From a virus: a stretch of DNA of 64,000 nucleotides. This document shows, piece after piece, positions 1-6,911 of the stretch. The position numbers were made by a program, and so were the translations under genes. The stretch lies in IMG/VR virus record IMGVR_UViG_3300047462_000154, positions 62,001 to 126,000 of that record. One strand, 5' to 3'. How positions within the stretch are numbered: position 1 is the stretch's first letter; every line of letters begins with the position of its first letter. The notes below the pieces were generated by a model that saw only the letters and a list, made by a program, of their open reading frames with translations, ran no database searches and was not told the origin of the DNA.

Positions 1-20
1 AATTATCTGGAAAAGGATTA

Positions 21-347
21 TTGATCAAGCAAGTTTATATTGAAGAAGATGAACGTGGCAAAAATTTAGATTTAAAATTTTATTATTGGCTTTTGACACA
101 TGTTTGTGATTATATTTTACCCGACACTACTCATACAGAAGAGGGTGCAAGATTATGGAGAAAATTGAATCAATCGAGATTGTTTGATATGTATGTGTAT
201 GACCCAAGAACTGGAACGTCTCGTAAAAGATGGGCGGGAAAAGATTGGAATCAAATATATAATAACGATGATTTACAACCATTTCTTACATTAAAAGGTA
301 GATATGTTGATTCAGATGAATATGAAAGCGAATTTGATGACAATTAA
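21..347 (+). CDS. Hypothetical protein, 5' end possibly outside window
   Basis: I do not recognise this 108-residue product. The frame has no stop back to the window edge, so the gene may begin upstream. The first start inside the window is TTG at 21; an AAAAGGA lies only about 3 bases before it, too close for a confident ribosome binding site. The middle is rich in aromatic residues and the C terminus is acidic; no membrane segment is visible. The last 11 bases overlap the ATG at 337, so it is probably translationally coupled to the next small genes, which lead into a glutaredoxin. A role in early metabolism is inference only. Confidence 0.6.
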   Translation: MIKQVYIEEDERGKNLDLKFYYWLLTHVCDYILPDTTHTEEGARLWRKLNQSRLFDMYVYDPRTGTSRKRWAGKDWNQIYNNDDLQPFLTLKGRYVDSDEYESEFDDN

Positions 348-804
348 AGATGTAACTATTCAATTATTTCAAAGATATAAATCAATTATTGAAAAATATC
401 CTGAAGAAGATGGCGACGAAACATCGTTAAATCATTTAAAGTGGATGTGTGACCATGTTTTAAATTCTGACATGCCAATTGATAAAATGTCTCGTTGGTT
501 AGGGTTTGTTCAAGGGTTATTGACGGCTAAAAAAATAATTTCTGTAGAAGAAGAAAGAAATTTTTCAAGACCATTATTTCATCAAGCTTATGAAAATGAA
601 GATATAAATAATCCTGGTAAACACGAAAGAAAAGTTTTTAGGACAGAGGACGTATCAGAAGAAACCATTAAGGTAATTATGAATTCAAAAATGGATGAAA
701 AACATAATTATTTAAATGATGAACTTTTATTTGATTGGAATCCAGAAGAAGTTTTTGAGATTAATAGAAAAACAATTTATTTAAACAAAGAAATAGGAGA
801 TTAA
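337..804 (+). CDS. Conserved phage hypothetical protein with RWLGFVQGLL motif
   Basis: The frame is open from 304, but ATG at 337 is the likelier start because it overlaps the upstream stop by only 11 bases. The product is about 155 residues, soluble and charged. A segment near residue 50 reads MSRWLGFVQGLL, a pattern I associate with a widespread small family in T4-like phages whose function is unknown. It ends one base before the glutaredoxin ATG, so the two are certainly co-translated. The RWxGFxQG-type motif is seen directly; the family link is from memory, and no biochemical role is claimed. Confidence 0.7.
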   Translation: MTIKDVTIQLFQRYKSIIEKYPEEDGDETSLNHLKWMCDHVLNSDMPIDKMSRWLGFVQGLLTAKKIISVEEERNFSRPLFHQAYENEDINNPGKHERKVFRTEDVSEETIKVIMNSKMDEKHNYLNDELLFDWNPEEVFEINRKTIYLNKEIGD

Positions 805-805
805 T

Positions 806-1081
806 ATGAATCAATTTATTTTATGGGGGAAACCAGATTGCAAGTTTTGCAGTCTTGCAAAATTTTTAATTAAAAACAAAGGCGATATTATCAATCAAGA
901 ATATTCTGTGACAGAAGGCGATGTTTCTGAAGGCGTAATTAAATCAACAAAACAAGAACTTTTAAATAAAAATATGTTTGCTAAATCATATCCTCAAATT
1001 TGGTTATTGAATGAAGATGGTTCTGAAAAATATATTGGTGGGTTTGATGATTTAACTGCATGGTATAATTCAAAAGTTTAA
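806..1081 (+). CDS. Glutaredoxin-like protein
   Basis: A 91-residue thioredoxin-fold protein. The redox motif CKFC is at residues 12-15, directly after a beta strand as in glutaredoxins, the cis-proline is in YPQIW (P63), and the GG of YIGGFDDL (78-79) matches the glutathione-binding turn. Length is normal for a phage glutaredoxin. T4-like phages use such proteins to reduce phage ribonucleotide reductase, supplying deoxynucleotides; no reductase gene is in the window, so its partner is inferred. It sits one base after the preceding gene and two before the next, in a tight operon. CxxC with both cysteines suggests a dithiol mechanism. Confidence 0.9.
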   Translation: MNQFILWGKPDCKFCSLAKFLIKNKGDIINQEYSVTEGDVSEGVIKSTKQELLNKNMFAKSYPQIWLLNEDGSEKYIGGFDDLTAWYNSKV

Positions 1082-1083
1082 AA

Positions 1084-1275
1084 ATGACTATTTACAGCGC
1101 CAAAGATATTTTGAAACTTGGTGATTTTACCAACAACGTAGATGATGTAGAAAAATTATTTGCTAAAGCTTTAACATATGCTCACGATAAATATGACCCA
1201 TGTGATGTTGTTATTTCTTACAATCATTTGATTGTAGAATATTTGGCATCACATGGATTTATAATTAAAAAATAG
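1084..1275 (+). CDS. Small hypothetical protein
   Basis: A 63-residue soluble protein starting two bases after the glutaredoxin stop. No domain is recognised. It looks mostly helical with an acidic middle and a basic C-terminal tail. It ends inside a 20-base perfect palindrome (1271-1290) that may end the transcript. Tight spacing and the conserved small-gene context make it a real gene; function unknown. Confidence 0.65.
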   Translation: MTIYSAKDILKLGDFTNNVDDVEKLFAKALTYAHDKYDPCDVVISYNHLIVEYLASHGFIIKK

Positions 1276-1290
1276 TTTTATAAAACTATT
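1271..1290. terminator. Perfect AT-rich palindrome followed by T run, weak terminator candidate
   Basis: The sequence AATAGTTTTA is followed directly by its exact reverse complement, and the plus-strand continuation is TTTTTATAA. This could fold as a short stem followed by U residues, but the stem has only two G-C pairs, so termination would be weak. It overlaps the stop codon of the gene ending at 1275. Confidence 0.4.
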
Positions 1291-1310
1291 TTTATAATTA
1301 AATTGATATT

Positions 1311-1439
1311 ATGATTTATATTTTGCTACAAATTAATGAAGAAATTGAAATTAATGGGAATAAAATAAAGAAGATTTTTTCTTCGCCACGTTTAAGAAAA
1401 ACACTTAATGAAAATATTCAATATGAAATGGCGGCATAA
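1311..1439 (+). CDS. Very small hypothetical ORF (42 aa)
   Basis: ATG at 1311 opens 42 codons ending TAA at 1437-1439. The peptide is highly charged (many Lys, Glu, Asn) with no signal or membrane segment. It fills the gap between the small-gene operon and the methyltransferase, which starts ten bases downstream. No clear Shine-Dalgarno sequence precedes it. It is listed as possible because this genome is densely packed and the frame is on the coding strand. Confidence 0.4.
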   Translation: MIYILLQINEEIEINGNKIKKIFSSPRLRKTLNENIQYEMAA

Positions 1440-1448
1440 ATATATTTT

Positions 1449-2249
1449 ATGAATGGTAAAAAATTAGACCAATTTTATACGAAAAAAGATATTGCATTTG
1501 AATGTTTCAATACAACGGTATCAACAATAACTCAAAATAATATAATTTTTGACTTATGGTTGGAACCTTCTGCTGGAACAGGAGCATTTTTTAAATTATT
1601 ACCAAATAATAAAATAGGTATTGATTTAAAACCAAAATCAGAAAATATTATACAGTCTGATTTTTTAAAATTTGATATGTTGCCATATATTTTAGAAGAT
1701 AAAAAATTTGTTACTATCGGAAATCCGCCATTTGGAAAAAATTCATCACTTGCAATAAAATTCTTTAACAAATGTGCGGAAAATTCTGTTTTAATTGCTT
1801 TTATATTACCAAAAACATTTAAAAAAATAAGCATATTAAACAAATTAAATAAAAGTTTTCATTTAATATATGAAATAGATTTACCAAAATATTCTTTTGA
1901 GTTTGAAAACAATGAATATGATGTTCCGTGTGTATTTCAAATTTGGAAAAAAGACGAGGCAAAAAGAAAAAAAATTATTTTTACAACAACACATGATGAT
2001 TTTTCTTTTGTTAAAAAAAATGAAGGAGACTTTGCAATACAAAGAGTTGGTGTTAATGCAGGCACAGTAAAAAAATCATTTTTAAATTGTGCCATTCCAT
2101 CACATTATTTTATTCGAGCAGAAGCTAATGTAATGGATATTTTTTTAAAAATAAACTGGGATTCTGTTAAATATAACACAGCAGGAAATCCAAGCATATC
2201 TAAACATGAATTGATTTATCTCTATAACAAAGAAAAGGAAAAATTATGA
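1449..2249 (+). CDS. DNA adenine-N6 methyltransferase (gamma-type motif order)
   Basis: A 266-residue SAM-dependent methyltransferase. The SAM-binding motif I is EPSAGTG (39-45), followed by an acidic strand-2 end (GIDL, 57-60), the DFL segment (71-73) and the catalytic NPPFG (92-96). Motif I before motif IV gives the gamma order typical of N6-adenine enzymes. The N-terminal QFYTKKD (8-14) resembles the TRD-independent start of small phage methylases. No endonuclease lies beside it, so it is probably a solitary enzyme that marks phage DNA against host restriction. It overlaps the next gene by ATGA. The target sequence cannot be read from the protein. Confidence 0.85.
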   Translation: MNGKKLDQFYTKKDIAFECFNTTVSTITQNNIIFDLWLEPSAGTGAFFKLLPNNKIGIDLKPKSENIIQSDFLKFDMLPYILEDKKFVTIGNPPFGKNSSLAIKFFNKCAENSVLIAFILPKTFKKISILNKLNKSFHLIYEIDLPKYSFEFENNEYDVPCVFQIWKKDEAKRKKIIFTTTHDDFSFVKKNEGDFAIQRVGVNAGTVKKSFLNCAIPSHYFIRAEANVMDIFLKINWDSVKYNTAGNPSISKHELIYLYNKEKEKL

Positions 2250-2815
2250 TTTTATTATCGATATTATATGTATTATTTGGTGGAATTATTTGGCGTTTTC
2301 GTGGGGGTGCATTAGCAACAATACTTAATTCTAAATTAGGTGGAACAACAGTTGATAGAATTGTTACTTCTTTGGTTTTTCCTTTGCCATTAATATTTGT
2401 TTCAAATCCAGGAATTTATTCAATTTTGGTTCTTGGAATATTTTTTGGATTAACAATTTCAGGATGGGGACCATTTCAAGGTTTTGGATTACCATCACCA
2501 TATGCACCAGAAAAGTCTTGGTTGGCATGGTTGCCAATTAAATTAGGTTTTTCCGTTGATACTTTACAATATTGTCTTGTTGGAATGATTGAAAATGGTT
2601 TAATTTTTGTTTTACCAAGTTTAATTATGCTATTGGTATTTGGTTTTGGAATTCATATGTTATTATTGCTTTTAATGATGGTATTTTTTCCAACAGCTTA
2701 TGCAATTCCAAGATTTTTGTCTTTACCATCGATTCCTAAATTTGCATCTGGACAAGAATGGGGAGAAATATTTGTTGGTATATTTTTGGCGTTTGTTTTA
2801 CTATTAATTTATTAA
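2246..2815 (+). CDS. Multi-pass membrane protein, function unknown
   Basis: A 189-residue very hydrophobic protein with roughly five membrane-spanning segments (about 1-17, 42-75, 105-128, 128-150 and 170-189) and a conserved-looking WGPFQGFGLPSPYAPE loop in the middle. It begins in an ATGA overlap with the methyltransferase and ends in a 4-base tail-to-tail overlap with the reverse-strand gene at 2812. It has no lysis-gene features I can name. It could act on host membrane exclusion or transport, but this is not shown. Confidence 0.75.
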   Translation: MILLSILYVLFGGIIWRFRGGALATILNSKLGGTTVDRIVTSLVFPLPLIFVSNPGIYSILVLGIFFGLTISGWGPFQGFGLPSPYAPEKSWLAWLPIKLGFSVDTLQYCLVGMIENGLIFVLPSLIMLLVFGFGIHMLLLLLMMVFFPTAYAIPRFLSLPSIPKFASGQEWGEIFVGIFLAFVLLLIY

Positions 2816-3342
2816 AAAATAAACCAGCCAGAATCACCATATATTAAATTAATACTTCCGTAATTCACATTAATTGAATATTGTGAAGCGCCATCTATTG
2901 TATCAGACCCATTTGGAATAATTACGATTGGCTGATTAAATGCTTGTCCAGATTCATCTTTAATTGTAAATGTTTTATCTGGCGTTCCTGCTGGCAAATA
3001 TATTGTTGTGCCTTGTAATGATGCACCAAGATAAGATTCAGAATTATTTGCTGTAAATGATGTAGTGGTTATTTTTGTTCTTGCTAATGTGCTTGAACCA
3101 TTTCCAGAATTACCAGAACCACCACCAGAACCTACGGTAACTTCCCATCCATTTGCAGTAGAAAATTGCAATATTGATGGACTATTTCCAAGCAAAATAA
3201 ATAAATCGCCCTGATTCCCAACGAGATTAGAAACGTTTGGACTTATATATCCTTGATATATCGTTAATCCACCAGAACCACCAATTTGAAAACTTTGGTT
3301 GGTTGTTCCAGCTAAAGCCGAATAATTATTAAATACCGTCAT
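2812..3342 (-). CDS. Small tail-fibre/tip protein with KDESG C-terminal domain
   Basis: A 176-residue glycine/serine-rich virion protein. The N-terminal half is beta-rich with a GSGGGSGNSGNGSS linker (about 92-105). The last 53 residues (124-176) match, column for column, the C-terminus of the 979-residue fibre starting at 3857: both have IKDESG, then DTIDG, NVNY and LIY. This is a shared tip or trimerisation module. The gene is divergent from the fibre, has a GGAAG ribosome site about 8 bases upstream and an AATAAATA late-promoter variant at 3363-3370. It was probably made by module duplication. Confidence 0.75.
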   Translation of the reverse strand: MTVFNNYSALAGTTNQSFQIGGSGGLTIYQGYISPNVSNLVGNQGDLFILLGNSPSILQFSTANGWEVTVGSGGGSGNSGNGSSTLARTKITTTSFTANNSESYLGASLQGTTIYLPAGTPDKTFTIKDESGQAFNQPIVIIPNGSDTIDGASQYSINVNYGSINLIYGDSGWFIF

Positions 3343-3362
3343 TATTGCTTCCAGTTATCCCT

Positions 3363-3370
3363 TATTTATT
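3363..3370 (-). promoter_or_regulatory. Late promoter variant AATAAATA for gene at 3342
   Basis: On the reverse strand the octamer AATAAATA ends about 20 bases before the ATG at 3342, the same spacing as the other late-type boxes in the window. It is one base from the T4 late consensus TATAAATA. Confidence 0.45.
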
Positions 3371-3378
3371 TATTTTTA

Positions 3379-3386
3379 TATAAATA
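3379..3386 (+). promoter_or_regulatory. Late promoter TATAAATA
   Basis: An exact match to the T4-type late promoter octamer recognised by gp55-containing RNA polymerase. It points toward the broken frame starting at 3404 and the fibre genes beyond, and sits back to back with the reverse-strand box at 3363-3370. Confidence 0.6.
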
Positions 3387-3403
3387 TTTAAAAAGAGTAA
3401 ATT

Positions 3404-3805
3404 ATGCACGACAACATATATCAAAATTTGCAATCTATAGCAGTTGCTATAAAAATATTTTGTTTGTAAATTAAAATGTCAATTATTTCTTATTTTGAAT
3501 CTGTTGGTGTGGGTTTAGATATTTTTTTATGTTCAATAATAACATGACAAAAAGATACAACATTATCTTTAGCAGCAGCAAATGCGGCAAAGAAAAAAAT
3601 ATTTATTGCTTGTATTTTTTGTAAATTACTTTCTTTTCTTATTCAAAAAAATCATTGCGAAAACCAATTAAATGGAATGCCTATGCAAATCAATAATTAT
3701 ATTAGAGCATTTTTTTGTTTGACATTATTAGCTTTGTTTTTGCAATTTATAATTTTTTTATTCATTAATAATAATAAGCTGTTTATAAAAATTAAAGCAA
3801 TATAA
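3404..3805 (+). pseudogene. Possible decayed small membrane-protein gene in the 514-base gap
   Basis: The gap 3343-3856 has no intact gene. In one frame, ATG at 3404 is followed by 21 codons, TAA (3467), ATG at 3476, 23 codons, TGA (3545), then 85 further open codons to TAA at 3803-3805. The last part encodes an alanine/lysine stretch and a strong hydrophobic helix near the C-terminus, as in a real membrane protein. An exact TATAAATA late promoter is 18 bases ahead of 3404. An 85-codon open run by chance is improbable at this base composition. I infer a gene with two nonsense changes; a short gene starting at the inner ATG near 3676 is the alternative. Confidence 0.35.
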
Positions 3806-3812
3806 ATTTTTA

Positions 3813-3839
3813 TTTTATTTTTAATAAATAAAAATAAAA
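3813..3839. repeat. AT-only hairpin upstream of long fibre gene
   Basis: TTTTATTTTTA (3813-3823) and TAAAAATAAAA (3829-3839) are perfect inverted repeats with a 5-base loop. It lies 17 bases before the fibre ATG and covers the region where an untranslated leader would fold. It may end the upstream transcript or tune fibre translation; no G-C pairs are present. Confidence 0.4.
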
Positions 3840-3856
3840 GAAAAAAGGTTTAATCC

Positions 3857-6796
3857 ATGGCTTATATTAATACAGCATTTATCAATAACGGCACTTTATT
3901 AGCAACTGCTCATAAATTTGCTATGACTACGAGATTAAATGCTTCTTATGATGGTTCTTCAACCGTAACATTAGATTTAGCATCTGTTGGGACCGTTGGA
4001 ACATATAACAGCATAACAACCGACGTATATGGTAGAATAGTTTCTGGTTCATTACTTGCATATCTAACTTCTAATCAGCCAATAACAGTAACAGGAGATG
4101 CTACTGGTACTGGAACTACATCAATTGCATTAACATTAGCAAATATAGCCACTGCTGGAACCTTTCAATCTATTGTAATAAATTCAAAAGGTTTGGTTAC
4201 CGCTGGTGGTTCTCTTACTTCTACAAACGTAACAAACGCTCTTGGTTTTATTCCAGTATCGACAGCGGCACTTGGTGCAGCAAGTGGTGTTGCTACTTTA
4301 GATGTAACAGGAAAATTAACAACAACACAAATTCCAACTTCATTAATTGGTGGCTTAAACTATCAAGGCACATGGAACGCTTCAACAAACTCACCAACAT
4401 TAACAAGCAGCACTGGAACAAAAGGATATTATTATAAAGTATCCACTGCTGGTTCAACCACATTAGATGGTATTTCTGTTTGGTATGTTGGTGATACTGC
4501 GGTTTTCGACGGCACAACTTGGGATAAAATTGACGGCATAACTAACGAAGTTGTTTCAGTTAATGGTTTCACTGGTGCGGTTGTATTAACCGTATCAAAT
4601 ATTTCTGGTGCGGCACCATTGGCATCTCCAGCATTTACTGGGACACCTACTGCACCAACACCAATTTTAACAGATAATTCTGGTAATCTTGCAACAACTT
4701 CATTTGTTAAAGGACAGGGATATCTTACAACTAACCAAAGCATCACGGTATCTGGTGATGCTACTGGCACCGGCACAAATGCTATTACATTAACTTTAGC
4801 TACGGTAAACTCAACTCCTGGAACATTCACATCTTTTGTTGTGAACGGAAAAGGATTAGTAACTTCTGGTGCAAACTTGGCGGTATCTGGTGACGTAACT
4901 GGAACTGCATCTAACTCAACATTAGTTCTTACTCTTGCAACTGTAGCAACTGCTGGAACATATCAATCTGTTGTTATTAATAACAAAGGTTTAGTAGTTT
5001 CTGGTTCATCATTAACTTCCGCAAACGTAACAACTGCACTTGGGTATACTCCATCAACTCCCGTAGTAACAACTCCAGGCACATATAATAGCGTAACCAT
5101 TAACTCTGCTGGACAAGTTATAGCCGCTACTAACGCTTCATATTCTGGTGGTAACATTATTTTAACCTTAAATGGCGCGGTAACTGGTACGGTAGCAAGT
5201 TCTTCTGGTACAATTACTGTTTCAACAACATTCCAATCATCTCCTGCATTTTTGGGAATTCCAACTGCACCAACTGCAATTTATGGCACAAATACAACAC
5301 AATTAGCAACAACCGCATTTGTTACTTCTGCCCAAGGCAACAATCCTCCAACTATTTTCATCACAAACACTGGCAATACTATTGCTGGTTCTCAAGCTGG
5401 TGCAATGGTAGAAATTACCGGAACCGTTATTTCTGCGGCTACTGTAGTTTCTGCTGTTGGTGTTTCTGGTGAGCAATTTACTTTCTTCAATAATTCAACA
5501 CAGGTATTTACAGGCACATCCCTTGGTGGCGTATTTAGTGGTCCTGGTGGTTCTGGTAATACATTATTAAGTGTTCCTGCTGGTGCAAAAGTTTCAATCA
5601 CTTCAGATGGAACTAATTGGATTGCAGGCGGATATGCTTACACAGGAAATATTGGTCCATGGCTGCAATTATCGGGTGGCGCGGTAACAGGGACAGTTTC
5701 GTTTGCTACAACCGTGACTGCACCAACTGTTGTTTTAACTGATAGCTCAACTAACGTTGCCACCACATCATTTGTTAAAGGACAAGGATATTTAACAACT
5801 AACCAAAGTATCACGATATCTGGTGATGCTTCTGGAACTGGCACAACATCTATTCCTTTAACTTTGGCAACAGTTAACGTTGCACCAGGAACCTTCACAT
5901 CTTTTGTTGTAAATGGCAAAGGTTTAGTTACTTCTGGCGTTAATATGACATTTACTGGCGATGCCACTGGAACTGCAACTGGTTCGACTGTTGCATTAAC
6001 CTTGGCAACTGTAGTAACGGCTGGTACATATCAAAGTGTTTCAGTTAACGCAAAAGGTTTAGTGGTTGCTGGTTCTTCATTAACTTCTGCAAACGTAACA
6101 ACTGCTCTTGGGTATACTCCATCAACACCAATAGTTTCAACTGCTGGAACGTACAATAACGTTGTTATTAACACCGCTGGACAAGTTGTTTCTGGAACAA
6201 GTGTTGGTTATATAACTGCCAACCAAACAATAACATTATCTGGAGACGTTTCTGGTTCTGGAACAACCGCAATTCCTACAACTTTAGCAACCGTTAACGC
6301 ATCTCCTGGAACCTTCACATCTTTTGTTGTAAATGGCAAAGGTTTAGTTACTTCTGGTGTTAACTTAACGGCTACTGGTGATGCCACTGGAACTGCTTCT
6401 GGTTCTTCAATTGCATTAACATTGGCGGCTTCTGGTGTAACTCCTGGAACATATTCAAGCATCGTTGTTAACTCAAAAGGTTTAGTAACGCAAGGTTTGG
6501 CTGGAAATGCTGCTTGGTCAAGATTAGCTGTATCTACTGCTACAGCAACCGTTGGTACAGCATCAACTTATGTTGGTGTTAACTATGCTGGAACTGTTAC
6601 TGTAACTTTGGCTCTTGGCAGCACAGAAGGAAGAATTCTTTACATCAAAGATGAATCTGGTGCAGCATATACCAATAACATTACGATTGTTGCTTCAACA
6701 CCAGATACGATTGATGGTTCAACAACTACTATTTTAAATGTTAATTATGAAGGCGCACAATTAATTTATTCTGGAAGTGCTTGGCGTCAACTCTAA
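3857..6796 (+). CDS. Long repeat tail fibre
   Basis: A 979-residue fibre. After an N-terminal FINNGTLL segment it is built from repeated units of about 45 residues with the pattern TGDATGTGT...LTLATV...GTF.S.VVN.KGLVTSG and LGYTPSTPV, the beta-strand repeats found in trimeric phage fibres. Near residue 165-250 is a YQGTWNAST...GYYYKVSTAG...WDKI domain typical of phage adhesins. The last 53 residues form the IKDESG...DTIDG tip domain. An AAAAAAGG ribosome site lies about 8 bases before ATG 3857. Repeats are nearly identical at the DNA level (for example near 5893 and 6313), indicating recent internal recombination. Role: host receptor contact; receptor unknown. Confidence 0.85.
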   Translation: MAYINTAFINNGTLLATAHKFAMTTRLNASYDGSSTVTLDLASVGTVGTYNSITTDVYGRIVSGSLLAYLTSNQPITVTGDATGTGTTSIALTLANIATAGTFQSIVINSKGLVTAGGSLTSTNVTNALGFIPVSTAALGAASGVATLDVTGKLTTTQIPTSLIGGLNYQGTWNASTNSPTLTSSTGTKGYYYKVSTAGSTTLDGISVWYVGDTAVFDGTTWDKIDGITNEVVSVNGFTGAVVLTVSNISGAAPLASPAFTGTPTAPTPILTDNSGNLATTSFVKGQGYLTTNQSITVSGDATGTGTNAITLTLATVNSTPGTFTSFVVNGKGLVTSGANLAVSGDVTGTASNSTLVLTLATVATAGTYQSVVINNKGLVVSGSSLTSANVTTALGYTPSTPVVTTPGTYNSVTINSAGQVIAATNASYSGGNIILTLNGAVTGTVASSSGTITVSTTFQSSPAFLGIPTAPTAIYGTNTTQLATTAFVTSAQGNNPPTIFITNTGNTIAGSQAGAMVEITGTVISAATVVSAVGVSGEQFTFFNNSTQVFTGTSLGGVFSGPGGSGNTLLSVPAGAKVSITSDGTNWIAGGYAYTGNIGPWLQLSGGAVTGTVSFATTVTAPTVVLTDSSTNVATTSFVKGQGYLTTNQSITISGDASGTGTTSIPLTLATVNVAPGTFTSFVVNGKGLVTSGVNMTFTGDATGTATGSTVALTLATVVTAGTYQSVSVNAKGLVVAGSSLTSANVTTALGYTPSTPIVSTAGTYNNVVINTAGQVVSGTSVGYITANQTITLSGDVSGSGTTAIPTTLATVNASPGTFTSFVVNGKGLVTSGVNLTATGDATGTASGSSIALTLAASGVTPGTYSSIVVNSKGLVTQGLAGNAAWSRLAVSTATATVGTASTYVGVNYAGTVTVTLALGSTEGRILYIKDESGAAYTNNITIVASTPDTIDGSTTTILNVNYEGAQLIYSGSAWRQL

Positions 6797-6824
6797 TTTT
6801 TAAAAATGGTGGAGATATGAATAG

Positions 6825-6911
6825 TGCGCGGGATAGGAATTACCATTATTAAATTATGTCAATCATATAATCTTAACGATATAAGAAGAAGTAAAATATG
6901 CGCGGGATAGG
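6825..6911 (+). repeat. Duplicated gene start (13-bp direct repeats)
   Basis: TGCGCGGGATAGG occurs at 6825-6837 and again at 6899-6911, where it is the start of the next fibre gene. The first copy is preceded by GTG and would also begin V-R-G-I-G-I-T, then runs into unrelated sequence and a stop. The 74-base offset looks like a small duplication or the scar of a module exchange. Confidence 0.6.

Noticed and set aside
603-610. TATAAATA octamer
   Set aside because: It lies inside a coding region with no gene start 15-45 bases downstream, so it is probably chance in AT-rich sequence.
3545-3547. TGA read as an amino acid (recoded phage)
   Set aside because: TGA ends several genes here (for example at 9321, 49447 and 55591) and a TAA interrupts the same frame, so the standard code fits better.
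4432-4830. Long reverse-strand open frames opposite the fibre genes (also 5638-5967, 7896-8180, 11343-11597)
   Set aside because: They are Val/Pro-rich mirror images of the repeat fibres, lack ribosome sites and recur wherever the repeat recurs.
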